Shown here piece after piece: positions 1 to 7,933 of a stretch of 10,821 nt of DNA (position 1 is the first letter of the stretch; every line of letters begins with the position of its first letter). Origin of the DNA: JBHPCZ01 sp042573625 (lineage in GTDB: Bacteria > Desulfobacterota > Desulfobacteria > Desulfobacterales > UBA11574); the NCBI GenBank assembly GCA_042573625.1, contig JBHPCZ010000112.1, positions 1-10,821 on the forward strand, given 5' to 3'. The notes under the pieces were generated by a model, which worked only from the letters and a program-made list of their open reading frames with translations, made no database searches and had not been told where the DNA came from. The translations under genes were made by a program, and so were the position numbers.

Positions 1-5
1 GTTCT

Positions 6-42
6 ATCTGTAACAGATCACAGCCACTCCCAACCCTGTGAT
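6..42. repeat. Overlapping palindromes at left edge
   Basis: Two inverted repeats share bases here. ATCTGT (6-11) and ACAGAT (13-18) form a near-perfect palindrome around a single A. ATCACAG (17-23) and CTGTGAT (36-42) form a 7-bp stem with a 12-nt loop. The two stems overlap at positions 17-18, so they could not form completely at the same time. The first looks like an operator half-site pair. The second could be a weak hairpin, but no T-run follows it on either strand. The rest of 1-235, which lies downstream of the helicase gene, is AT-rich and shows no gene or clear terminator. The gene these sites would serve lies outside the window. Confidence 0.35.
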
Positions 43-235
43 AAGAGAATAATATTATGGAAATCCTGCTTTTTTTGAAATCCAAGCTATCTTACTACTG
101 TCGGAATTAGATTATAGGTGAATATAAAGCTTAGAGATTTCTGATTTAGAGCTACGAGTTCTGGAATGATAAAGTATACCTTTGAATTTCTACATTCCCT
201 GTTTGAAATTCTGCGGGTCAGACAAAGCCTTCCCG

Positions 236-1612
236 TCAACGCGCGTAGACCTTCTGCCGGGCACGGGCCGCCTTATTCAGAACGTCGACCTTTACATCGA
301 CATAGTCATATACTATCGCCTTTTCCTTGCCGGGTGCCGGCCTGAGCACTCTTCCGAGATACTGCAATACCCTGCCGCTGAATCGTATGGGCGTTGCAAG
401 AAACAAGGTTGACAACTCCCTGCAATCAAATCCCTCCCCGATGAGCTGCCCGGTCGCCACCAGTACTTTGATTTTCCCTTGATTCAACCGCTCGACAACA
501 TCTTGCCGCTGACTGCCGGTGAGATCACCGGTCAACAGATCGGACGACACCTTGTGTTTGTACTTAAGCAGCGCGTGCAGGGTTTCACAATGGGTTTTTC
601 TGTCAGATAACACCAGGCAAATCCCGTCATTTTTGATCCCCTCGGCAGCGACATCTGAAGCGATGAGACGGTTCCGATCGTCGTCCGCTGTGAGTTCAGA
701 AAGCATCTTGCTGTATTCATTGACCGGATCATAGTAGGGTTTAAAATCCGTCTCTCTCACGATCACCTCAGCCGGCAGAACATCCCCGCTTTGAATCAGA
801 CGGTTTTTGTCCACATCGTGGTAGACATCCCCCAGGTGCCAGAAAATGAGTTTCGACAGGCTGTCCCGACGCCAGGGGGTTGCCGAAAGCCCAAGCATAT
901 ATCGAGAATCAAAACAGGTAACAGCTTCCGTAAACGTACGACTCGGGCACCTGTGGCATTCATCGACCACAAGAAACCCGATATGCGGCGCCACTTCCTC
1001 ACTAAATTTATAAAGAGACTGAACCATGGCGACCGTAATCTTTTCTCCGATGGTCCGTTTTCCACCCCCGATGAAACCGATCTCCGCTGCAGGTATCTGC
1101 AAAAAGGCCTCCGCACCTTCAATCCATTGATTGGCGAGTTCCTTTGTGTGCACAATGATCAGCGCCGGTTGGCCTCTCTCCGCGATCATATACAACGCCA
1201 TGACTGTTTTCCCGGATCCGGTGGGTGCATTCAGTGTACCAAACTCTTTTGACAGCATCTCCGTTACCGCTTTTTTCTGAAAGGGCTTTAACCGGCCGTT
1301 AAAGTTAAAATCCACGGAAGACAGGGATCGTCTCTGGTCGTCAATCTGATACCTTACGCCGTGACCCCTGGAGAGCAAAAGCAGGTGCCGGATATAGCCT
1401 CTGGGTATCCACAACCCGTCTCCCTTGATTTTGTCAAAAAAGCGCAGTTCCCTTGGCGTCCCCCTGTTCCACCGGCCCATTCTCGCATTCTCAAGCCATT
1501 TGGGATTCGGAAACCTTAACTTTTCCATGAGCATCTGTCGAAAAGCCGGTGGTATGCCGTACAGACGAAGGTTGTTGGTGATGATTATTTTCATAGTGCC
1601 GGTGTGATCCAT
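236..1612 (-). CDS. XPB/UvsW-like superfamily II DNA helicase
   Basis: Probable ATP-dependent DNA helicase or translocase of superfamily II, 458 residues from ATG 1612. Residue numbers here count from a possible GTG one codon upstream (1615). The motifs appear in order: Walker A APTGSGKT (130-137), a DECH motif II (218-221), SAT motif III (244-246), a motif V-like stretch ending in GEGFD (393-397) and motif VI QYLGRVLRP (418-426). This covers two complete RecA folds, preceded by a roughly 110-residue N-terminal domain containing FPNPKW and MGRWNRGTPR, typical of bacterial and phage proteins in the XPB/UvsW group. The start is uncertain: ATG 1612 has AGGG a few bases upstream, but ATG 1594 gives a family-like N-terminus (MKIIITNNL) with no good ribosome site. 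It is separated from the RND gene by 155 bp with no convincing promoter or terminator. A role in repair or recombination is likely from the family; the substrate is unknown. Nothing nearby suggests a restriction or defence system, although its downstream neighbour is not visible. Confidence 0.88.
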   Translation of the reverse strand: MDHTGTMKIIITNNLRLYGIPPAFRQMLMEKLRFPNPKWLENARMGRWNRGTPRELRFFDKIKGDGLWIPRGYIRHLLLLSRGHGVRYQIDDQRRSLSSVDFNFNGRLKPFQKKAVTEMLSKEFGTLNAPTGSGKTVMALYMIAERGQPALIIVHTKELANQWIEGAEAFLQIPAAEIGFIGGGKRTIGEKITVAMVQSLYKFSEEVAPHIGFLVVDECHRCPSRTFTEAVTCFDSRYMLGLSATPWRRDSLSKLIFWHLGDVYHDVDKNRLIQSGDVLPAEVIVRETDFKPYYDPVNEYSKMLSELTADDDRNRLIASDVAAEGIKNDGICLVLSDRKTHCETLHALLKYKHKVSSDLLTGDLTGSQRQDVVERLNQGKIKVLVATGQLIGEGFDCRELSTLFLATPIRFSGRVLQYLGRVLRPAPGKEKAIVYDYVDVKVDVLNKAARARQKVYAR

Positions 1613-1767
1613 CACGCCCTTTTTTCGATTTTGGTCAAAAAAACTATATATTTAAGCTAACGAAAATGGCGGAAAGTAAAAAGCAAAGAATGTTCAAACG
1701 AACGGGAGGTTTTGAAACGGCTTCTAATTCATTGGATTTTTTCTAAAGGCATTAAGGAAATATAAGT

Positions 1768-4569
1768 CTATTCGAGATCCTCTTTATCACCGGATGATTG
1801 AGGGTGCGCGGGCACCTCTTTCTTCGCTTGAGACGACGTCTTGTCCATCATTTTCAGGACATCGGCCAATCGGTTGCCCAGGATGCAACTGATATTGAAG
1901 TTGAGATTGGCAACAATGTGCGGAAAGAACTTCAAGTCTTTTTTGAGTTTCATGTAATCGAATCGCAGCGCTTCCACACAGGTCAAGGCCCTCACGTCCG
2001 CGGTTCGTTGGGTCTCCTGGATATAACCGATCTCCCCGAATACCTGGCCTGCGCCCAAGACCGCAACACTCTTGGCTGTGTTCTCGCTTCGCCGTATGAT
2101 ATCGACCTCTCCGGACAGAATAAGAAACATGCTCCGGCCTATGGTACCCTGCTCCACCAACAGCTCCCCCGCTTCGAATTCGTTCAATTCCGAAATCAGG
2201 ATCGCCTTTCGCATCTGGTAGTTGGACATTCCATCGAACAGAGGGCTCTTTTCAAGAACCTCTTTATGCATGGATAGCGCGAAGATCTGGAAGAGCCCGA
2301 CCAGGCGAATCCGCGTCATGATAATCGGCGTAATCAAAAGGTTGGAAAAAAGCGCAAAAAGCATCGTGGCGGCGGACAAGGCGCCAAACTGGGCGATCAC
2401 GGTAAAATTGGATTTGATGAGGATGCCGAATCCCAATGCCAGTGCCAGGCTGGTGGCGACCATGGGGGTGGCTTCTTCCCGAACGGTGGTCGCTACCGCT
2501 TCTTCGTAATCGGATGTTCGCCGGCACAATTCGATATAGCGGGAAAAGAGATGAATGGTTCCGTCAATGGCGATACCAATGGCGATAACCGCTACCATAG
2601 CTGTTCCGGGGTTCAACGGAATCTCCAAAAGCCCCATGATGCCGAACATCAGAATGATGGGTATCAGATTGGGGATGAGGGCGACAAGCCCGCCTTTGAA
2701 GGAGGTAAACATGGCCGACATCATCAAAAATATAACACAGAGTAGAATTGCCAGGGATTTAACCTGGGCGATCATGAGGCTTTCAGCGGCAGCGTTGATC
2801 ATCAGGTTCTCGCCGACAACGTAAGCATTCATTTCCCCCCCTGCCACGCTTGATACCACTTCCTTGAGCTCCCGGATGTGCCGGTTCAATGTATTTGAAT
2901 CGCTGACATTGTGCCGAACAACAATATTGGCACGACGGAAATCATGGCTCACGTAACTTTCCAAATCCCGCCGGTGAAAAAAGAGCAGGTATTGGGCCAC
3001 AAGCTCACGTCTTTTCGGCGCCATGAAGTAATCGGCGTCTCCCCCGTGGAACTCACGGTTGACGAGGGACAGGTGATCGGCCAGGGACATGCTTCGATCA
3101 AATATGCCCTGTTTTTTCACGAAATTTTGAATGGTAACCAGCTTTTCGATGTTTTTGGGGTCCTGAAACGCCTTGTCCTGTTCGGACTCCAGCGTGATGA
3201 AAAAAACCTTCATACCGGACAGATCCCGGTGAATCTTTTGGGTGTCCTGAATGAGCGGCTGGTCCTCCTGAAAATAGGACAGAGGGTCGTTGGTTACATA
3301 TAATTTGGAGGCATGATACACGAAGAAGGCGCACAGGATTGCCGTCAACACCAGGATCGACCGCGGAAAACGACGATTGGTAAAACCAAAGAGTCGAACA
3401 AACAACCCGGGCAGACCGGAAACCTCCTCCTTGTCCTGAAAGAGTCGTGGCCGGCGCGGCCCCATTGTGGTTAAAATCATAGGGACAAACAGTATCGTGA
3501 TCACACCGTTCGCCAGTATCGCAAAAGTAGAGGCAATGGCAAAGTGCTGAATCAGATCGATACTGCTGAAGATATTGCTCGCAAATCCCATGGCAGTGGT
3601 GAGAATGGTCAGAAACAGCGGCATGCCCATATGTTTCATCATAAAACGGGTGGCGAAAGCGCGGCGGTTTTCTTCAGTTTGGGAAACGCCATGGAAATAG
3701 GCGGAGATCATGTGGGTATCCTCGGTAGAACCGATGGCGATAATCAGGGAGGGCAGCATGGCGCTCAGAATGTTGAGGGGAATGCCTGTCCATCCCATCA
3801 TTCCGAAAGTCCAGGCGATGCTGAGACCCGCCGTAACCAGAGGAACCAGGGCCGCAAACCCGCTGCGAAGCAAGAAAAAGATCGCCACAACGAGTACGAA
3901 AGCCGACAATGGCCCCAGCAGCATGAGGTCGTCAAAGAGTATGGTTTTGAGCTCGGTGTTTATTCGTGGCGGCCCGACTTGAAAAATCTCCTGAAAAACC
4001 GATCGAGCGGGTTTGAGAACATCTTCCAATGCCTGGTTCACATGACGATCGAACCCGACGTCGTCGTGTTCCTCACGCACCGTCACCAGCATTGCCGTCA
4101 CGTTTCCGTCGACCGATATAAAGTTTCCCACAATGAGGGGATTGTACAGCGCGTCGGCCCGGGCTTTGTCAATGGATGCCTGGTCCTTGGGGGCTTCCTG
4201 AAGGAAAATCCGGGAGTCGATCTTTCCTCCGGCGCCGCGAATGCTGCGCAAGCTGAACAGATCTTCCACGCGCTCGACAAAATCAAGACCTTCCAGAACG
4301 TAATGCAACGCTTCCAGGGCAGCCAGCTTGTCCGGAGACCAGAGATCGGGGTCCCTTACATAGATGATGGTGCGGTTGTCCGAGCCGAACTCGCGTGCCA
4401 CGCGATCGTAAACCGGCGCGTCGGGGTCGGTGTCGGAGATCAGGCTGTCAAAGCCGGTATCCACCCGAAGCTTGGGCAGGCCCAAGCCTGTCATGCAGGT
4501 CACCAACACCAAGAACAAAAGGGTGGCCAGACGGTTGTTTACTCCCAGCATGAGAAATCGAGAAAACAT
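1768..4569 (-). CDS. RND/MMPL-family transporter with C-terminal cyclic-nucleotide-binding domain
   Basis: A 933-residue inner-membrane permease of the RND superfamily (HAE3/MMPL-like) fused to a cytoplasmic cNMP-binding domain. The RND layout is a repeat of two halves: TM1 (about 13-31), a periplasmic loop (32-213), TM2-TM6 (215-366), a short cytoplasmic stretch, TM7 (403-418), a second periplasmic loop (419-600) and TM8-TM12 (602-750). Equivalent G-x3-D motifs occur in TM4 (G280/D284) and TM10 (G665/D669), where RND pumps carry proton-relay acids, so proton-driven transport is expected. Residues about 768-890 form the cNMP domain. Its phosphate-binding cassette is VFGEIGY followed by R855-T856-A857, with the key Glu846 and Arg855 present. 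There is no helix-turn-helix, so this is not a transcription factor. HAE3 relatives such as HpnN move hydrophobic lipids; the cargo here is unknown. The preceding gene encodes a LolA-like protein, a common partner. The start is ATG 4569; the nearest AAAGG is rather far upstream, so initiation may be weak. An AT-rich promoter-like sequence lies in the 78-bp gap upstream. Confidence 0.9.
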   Translation of the reverse strand: MFSRFLMLGVNNRLATLLFLVLVTCMTGLGLPKLRVDTGFDSLISDTDPDAPVYDRVAREFGSDNRTIIYVRDPDLWSPDKLAALEALHYVLEGLDFVERVEDLFSLRSIRGAGGKIDSRIFLQEAPKDQASIDKARADALYNPLIVGNFISVDGNVTAMLVTVREEHDDVGFDRHVNQALEDVLKPARSVFQEIFQVGPPRINTELKTILFDDLMLLGPLSAFVLVVAIFFLLRSGFAALVPLVTAGLSIAWTFGMMGWTGIPLNILSAMLPSLIIAIGSTEDTHMISAYFHGVSQTEENRRAFATRFMMKHMGMPLFLTILTTAMGFASNIFSSIDLIQHFAIASTFAILANGVITILFVPMILTTMGPRRPRLFQDKEEVSGLPGLFVRLFGFTNRRFPRSILVLTAILCAFFVYHASKLYVTNDPLSYFQEDQPLIQDTQKIHRDLSGMKVFFITLESEQDKAFQDPKNIEKLVTIQNFVKKQGIFDRSMSLADHLSLVNREFHGGDADYFMAPKRRELVAQYLLFFHRRDLESYVSHDFRRANIVVRHNVSDSNTLNRHIRELKEVVSSVAGGEMNAYVVGENLMINAAAESLMIAQVKSLAILLCVIFLMMSAMFTSFKGGLVALIPNLIPIILMFGIMGLLEIPLNPGTAMVAVIAIGIAIDGTIHLFSRYIELCRRTSDYEEAVATTVREEATPMVATSLALALGFGILIKSNFTVIAQFGALSAATMLFALFSNLLITPIIMTRIRLVGLFQIFALSMHKEVLEKSPLFDGMSNYQMRKAILISELNEFEAGELLVEQGTIGRSMFLILSGEVDIIRRSENTAKSVAVLGAGQVFGEIGYIQETQRTADVRALTCVEALRFDYMKLKKDLKFFPHIVANLNFNISCILGNRLADVLKMMDKTSSQAKKEVPAHPQSSGDKEDLE

Positions 4570-4593
4570 AATCGGGTTTTTTTAACCTTTCTA

Positions 4594-4622
4594 TTTATAA
4601 TTACTTAAAACTATCTTTTGAA
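4594..4622 (-). promoter_or_regulatory. Predicted internal promoter for the RND transporter gene
   Basis: On the minus strand, TTCAAA (4622-4617) and TATAAA (4599-4594) are separated by 17 nt, matching the sigma-70 consensus at 4 of 6 and 5 of 6 positions. The start point would be about 4587, giving an approximately 18-nt leader. The surrounding gap is much more AT-rich than the flanking genes. A small hairpin CCTTTGTTAAAGG (4631-4643) lies just upstream, right after the stop of the LolA-like gene, but lacks a T-run and is not a convincing terminator. The RND gene may therefore be transcribed both from the pqi operon and from here. Confidence 0.4.
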
Positions 4623-4647
4623 TCCGCTGTCCTTTGTTAAAGGCGCC

Positions 4648-5583
4648 TTACTTCATCGCCTCCTTATCCTCCTCCGGAGATTGGGAGGTGTCCTGGAAAA
4701 GGCGTTTTTCCGTTCCCTGAATGTGTTTGTTTTCCAAAAGCCAGGCCGTCGTAAACATTTGCGGCGGTACGTAATCGTGTGAAAAGACCCGCCGGTTAAT
4801 TTTGATCAACGTCTTATGCTGTTCCTTGTGGTTGTCCATGAGGGTCATATTGGCGCGCCACATATCGCCGCTCACCCTTTTCAGGTCGTGCTGGGTTTGA
4901 CGTTTCAAAAAACGTCCGCGGGGGTCGTAATAATCGGTACGAACAATGAAAAAATTGTCTTTTCGAACAAAGTGTCTGCGCAGGCCGTAACCCGTCGTCC
5001 GTTCGATTTCGGCGTCCTGTGGAAAAGCTTCGACAACGAAATGGTCGGTCTTGTCGATCTTCTGATCCGCCGTCCGGATGTAACGAAAATCCGATAAAAT
5101 CTCCGCTGTCATATCTTCTATGGCAAAATCGGTGCCCAGAAAGTTCCCCCCCCTGCTGCTCTCGGCGCTCGATTTCAGTTCCTTTCCGAAAGCGGGCAGA
5201 TAGATCCCGCTCTCGATTTGACCGGTGGGCTGACGAATCGCCAGCAGCGCAACGCCGCGAACCTCGGCCGGGTTGTCGAAAACCAAAAGATATTTGACCG
5301 TCCCATCCCTTTCCACTCTGGAGAAGCGACGTACCTTTCTGGCGTCGCGGTTTCCCGCGCGATCTATCATGATCATGGTCTGTTCTTCGAAAACATAAGG
5401 GAACAGTTCATGACGCTTAAAAACTTCATCCATGATGCGCCGTCCCGTCCACATTTCATCAGCTTGGACAGGTTTAAAAAGGACAGGAAATGACAGCAGC
5501 CCTAATATCAGGACGATGACACCGAACCGCCGGGGTTTTGCCCATATCGCCGCTGTTAAACCTGTATTCCGACTTGGCATCAT
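4648..5583 (-). CDS. LolA-like outer membrane lipoprotein-sorting protein (periplasmic)
   Basis: A 311-residue exported protein resembling the LolA_like 'outer membrane lipoprotein-sorting protein' group. An N-terminal signal peptide is visible: basic residues up to about 19, a hydrophobic core (20-37) and a likely cleavage after VQA (about 41). The mature part holds the family pattern: a beta-rich segment with YLLVFDNPAEVRGVALL (98-114), a YLP segment (128-130) and the hallmark FLGTDFAIED (148-157). Members of this group are thought to have a LolA-type half-barrel that holds acyl chains. They often sit beside RND/MMPL transporters, as here, where they could pass cargo across the periplasm. 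Its ATG overlaps the pqiC stop by one base (TAATG), pointing to translational coupling; GAGG lies about 11 nt upstream of the first ATG. The second ATG (5580) is an equal alternative. It is not canonical LolA: it is longer (LolA is about 200 residues) and no LolB or LolCDE gene is visible. The cargo is unknown. Confidence 0.8.
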   Translation of the reverse strand: MMPSRNTGLTAAIWAKPRRFGVIVLILGLLSFPVLFKPVQADEMWTGRRIMDEVFKRHELFPYVFEEQTMIMIDRAGNRDARKVRRFSRVERDGTVKYLLVFDNPAEVRGVALLAIRQPTGQIESGIYLPAFGKELKSSAESSRGGNFLGTDFAIEDMTAEILSDFRYIRTADQKIDKTDHFVVEAFPQDAEIERTTGYGLRRHFVRKDNFFIVRTDYYDPRGRFLKRQTQHDLKRVSGDMWRANMTLMDNHKEQHKTLIKINRRVFSHDYVPPQMFTTAWLLENKHIQGTEKRLFQDTSQSPEEDKEAMK

Positions 5584-6215
5584 TATATATCAGGCCTCAT
5601 GTTAACGTGTTTCAGAATTTCCTGACCAATGATTTGGCTCAACTCACCGAAAATCGTACTCATGGCCGAAACCGTATGTTCAAAATCCGGACCGGCGGGA
5701 ACCACCGGGCTCAACAGTTCAGTCATCCGGGTGGTTACGGGCTTTCGGTCTTTTCCGCGCAATAAGCGCCACTGGGCGGAAAGCCGCACCTTTCTTTCGG
5801 CATCTCTCTCGAACTGCATCACCTCCACATCAACACGAAAATCAGGCGGGTTGGGGGGACGATGCGGCGAAATGGCAATATGGGGGGTGTCAAGAATCTG
5901 GGAAAGATTTTTGGCGAGAATCCGAATCATGTTTTTCCGCAGGTTCCCTCCCCATTGATGGTATTCCGCTAATACCAGACGATTTCCGCTGCTCCGGGTA
6001 ACGATCTGCGGTCTTTCCAGGTATTGGGGCAAACGAACCGAGGCGACTTCAATGGACAACCGGCCTTTCTGCTCTGATTCGCTGACAAGGCTGGCATTGG
6101 AATCAAGTGGATTAAGGACATAAAACCGGGTAGCTGCTTTCCCACAACCGAAAAAGAAACACCCTGCCAATACAAACGTCACAAACAGCCGGATTCGCAA
6201 TGTTGAAGAAAGCAT
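5583..6215 (-). CDS. pqiC: PqiC-like outer-membrane lipoprotein (ABC transport auxiliary family)
   Basis: A 210-residue lipoprotein matching the PqiC/YmbA family. The N-terminal signal sequence ends in a lipobox, most likely LAGC (Cys19); a second candidate is FFGC (Cys24). The mature protein begins the family pattern with FYVLNP (31-36), then RLPQYLERPQIVTR (61-74) and LAEYHQWGGNL (82-92), which are diagnostic for this fold. In E. coli, PqiC is anchored in the outer membrane and docks the tip of the PqiB tube; the same role is expected here. E. coli PqiC is slightly shorter (about 187 residues). The start is well supported: AGGAGAG (6227-6221 on the minus strand) lies 5 nt before ATG 6215. 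The ATG overlaps the pqiB stop by one base, and the pqiC stop overlaps the next start by one base, so the genes are probably made in fixed ratio. Confidence 0.88.
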   Translation of the reverse strand: MLSSTLRIRLFVTFVLAGCFFFGCGKAATRFYVLNPLDSNASLVSESEQKGRLSIEVASVRLPQYLERPQIVTRSSGNRLVLAEYHQWGGNLRKNMIRILAKNLSQILDTPHIAISPHRPPNPPDFRVDVEVMQFERDAERKVRLSAQWRLLRGKDRKPVTTRMTELLSPVVPAGPDFEHTVSAMSTIFGELSQIIGQEILKHVNMRPDI

Positions 6216-7933
6216 TATTTCTCTCCTGAAGAATCCTTGTCGAATATGATGGAATTGGGTTCTCGTTCCAACAGATCCACAAGGCTGCGGATGGAACGAG
6301 CGGTTTCAGCCAACTCCTCGGATAACTCAATAAATCTGTACTGTAGGGGTGACTCGGGACTGAGCACGTCGTTGACCAAATCCAATGTGACCTGGGTCTT
6401 TTCCAAAGCCTGATGACCCGACCCGATCGCCTTTTCCAGATTCGCCGCAATCGGTTCGATACGCTGATCCAATTTTCTCAAGATATTCTTGAATGCATGC
6501 AGCGATTCCCTCAATTCGTCCACGGTTTCCTGGAGCTCCGGTTTGGAAACCACCTTGCTTGCCCCTTTTATCAATATATTGACCTCTTGGAGGTTTGCCA
6601 GAAGTTCCGCGCCGATCTTATCCGTGTCCACCTTTTCCAGCTTGGCAAGGATATTTTTAACAGATGTGGTGAGTTGTTCCAGACTGGCCGGAATGGTGGG
6701 CAATTCCGGAAAAGGCAGGTCTTCACCCGCCAACAGAACAGGGGTATCGGGATGCATGCCCAGCTCTATGAACAGCTGCCCGGTAAGGAGGCTGCCGGTC
6801 TGCAATTGAGCTCTCAACCCACGGTCAACCAGGGTTTTTAAGGTCTGATATGGGGATTTTGCTTCATCTTCTCCTCTCTCTATGACCCGCTCCGGTTCGA
6901 TCTCAACCAGAACCGGAATCCGGAAGGTGGTGTCCTTGCTGTTAAATTCAAGGCGAACGTCCTTGACCGATCCAACCTTGATGCCTTTGAACTCAACCGG
7001 CGCACCGATTTTAAGCCCCCGGACAGACCCTTCAAAGAAAAGAATGAAGGTGATTTTCTTAATGAAGGCCTGCTCCTGGATGCTCTCGTAATTTTCATAG
7101 AGCGTAAAAACAAGCCCTTCCACATCCTCTTTCACCTGTTTTAGCGTGTCCGGCGTCTCAAAGGCAATGCCGCCATAGAGTAAGGTCTGGACCGATTCCG
7201 TGCGCACCTCGATACCCTCCGACCCAACCGAAACGTCTATTCCGCTTACATTCCAGAAACGGGTGTTGCTTTGAACAAGTTCGTCATATGGGGCTTTAAT
7301 GAATGCATGAAGAAAAATGCTCTTCCGATCGTTTCCAAGCTCCCATCCGAGCACTTCGCCGGACAAAATTCCCTGATAGTAGATGGGAGAACCTCTGTCG
7401 ATGGAACTCAGACGCTGGGCCAGAAGCATGATCTTCTTGCCCGCAACTTCGGATTTGACCACCGGTGGAACTTCGAGTCCTATAAAGTGCTTCTGGGGTG
7501 CCCCGTGCCCCGGCTCAATCTCGATGTAAGCCCCTGAAAGCAAAGTGCCGAGGGCCGTGGCGCCGCGCAGGCTGAGCTGGGGCCTGACCACCCAGAAGCG
7601 GGTGTCTCGCCGAAGGAACGAGGCCGATCCCTTTTCCATTTTGACCTTCACGATGACATGGGAGAAGTCCTTGCTGAAATGGACCGAATCCACCACCCCG
7701 ATTTCAATGTCTTTGTACTTGATCTTGGTCTTTTCGGCCTCGATTCCTTCCGCGGTCTTGAAAGTGATGATGATCTCCGGTCCCTTTTCCGAGAGGGTCT
7801 TGAAAATAAGCCATCCCCCGATAAGGGCGGTAATGATGGGAATCAGCCACACGATGGAAGGGCCGGACTTCTTTTTGACTTCCGGTCCGGGGGCCGTTGC
7901 GGCGGTGTCTGATTCTGTGTGGGAATCTTTCAT
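6215..7933 (-). CDS. pqiB: PqiB: MCE-domain trans-envelope lipid conduit protein
   Basis: A 572-residue MCE-family protein, close in size to E. coli PqiB (546). It has a short cytoplasmic head, one membrane anchor (about 27-46, SIVWLIPIITALIGGWLIF) and three consecutive MCE domains at about 51-142, 162-262 and 290-394. Each has the domain's typical GLxxGAPV/GxxxG-type turn and a closing beta pair (LLSGAYIEIEPG, LLYGGIAFETP, LLTGQLFIELG). A helical, coiled-coil-prone tail follows (about 415-556). In E. coli, PqiB hexamers stack MCE rings into a syringe-like tunnel whose tail helices reach the outer membrane to carry lipids. Three domains rather than seven separate it from YebT/LetB. The start has AAAGGGG (7944-7938, minus strand) 4 nt upstream, inside the end of pqiA, and its ATG overlaps the pqiA stop by four bases (ATGA). 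Confidence 0.93.
   Translation of the reverse strand: MKDSHTESDTAATAPGPEVKKKSGPSIVWLIPIITALIGGWLIFKTLSEKGPEIIITFKTAEGIEAEKTKIKYKDIEIGVVDSVHFSKDFSHVIVKVKMEKGSASFLRRDTRFWVVRPQLSLRGATALGTLLSGAYIEIEPGHGAPQKHFIGLEVPPVVKSEVAGKKIMLLAQRLSSIDRGSPIYYQGILSGEVLGWELGNDRKSIFLHAFIKAPYDELVQSNTRFWNVSGIDVSVGSEGIEVRTESVQTLLYGGIAFETPDTLKQVKEDVEGLVFTLYENYESIQEQAFIKKITFILFFEGSVRGLKIGAPVEFKGIKVGSVKDVRLEFNSKDTTFRIPVLVEIEPERVIERGEDEAKSPYQTLKTLVDRGLRAQLQTGSLLTGQLFIELGMHPDTPVLLAGEDLPFPELPTIPASLEQLTTSVKNILAKLEKVDTDKIGAELLANLQEVNILIKGASKVVSKPELQETVDELRESLHAFKNILRKLDQRIEPIAANLEKAIGSGHQALEKTQVTLDLVNDVLSPESPLQYRFIELSEELAETARSIRSLVDLLEREPNSIIFDKDSSGEK

Noticed and set aside
791..1252. Plus-strand open frame opposite the helicase
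   Set aside because: It overlaps the helicase motif region completely, encodes no recognisable motif, and the helicase frame is intact throughout.
236..1612. Helicase as part of a phage-defence or restriction system
   Set aside because: The visible neighbours are envelope genes; no nuclease, methylase or defence partner is present, and the downstream side is outside the window.
1692..1718. TTCAAA/TTTGAA inverted repeat between the helicase and RND genes
   Set aside because: A short 6-bp AT-rich pair with a 12-nt gap, no T-run and no nearby promoter; expected by chance in such a spacer.
3544..4608. Long plus-strand open frame (354 codons) opposite the RND gene
   Set aside because: It lies antisense to a clear RND protein with recognisable domains, is rich in His, Gln and Gly with no family pattern, and has no ribosome site; it is a shadow of the minus-strand codon bias.
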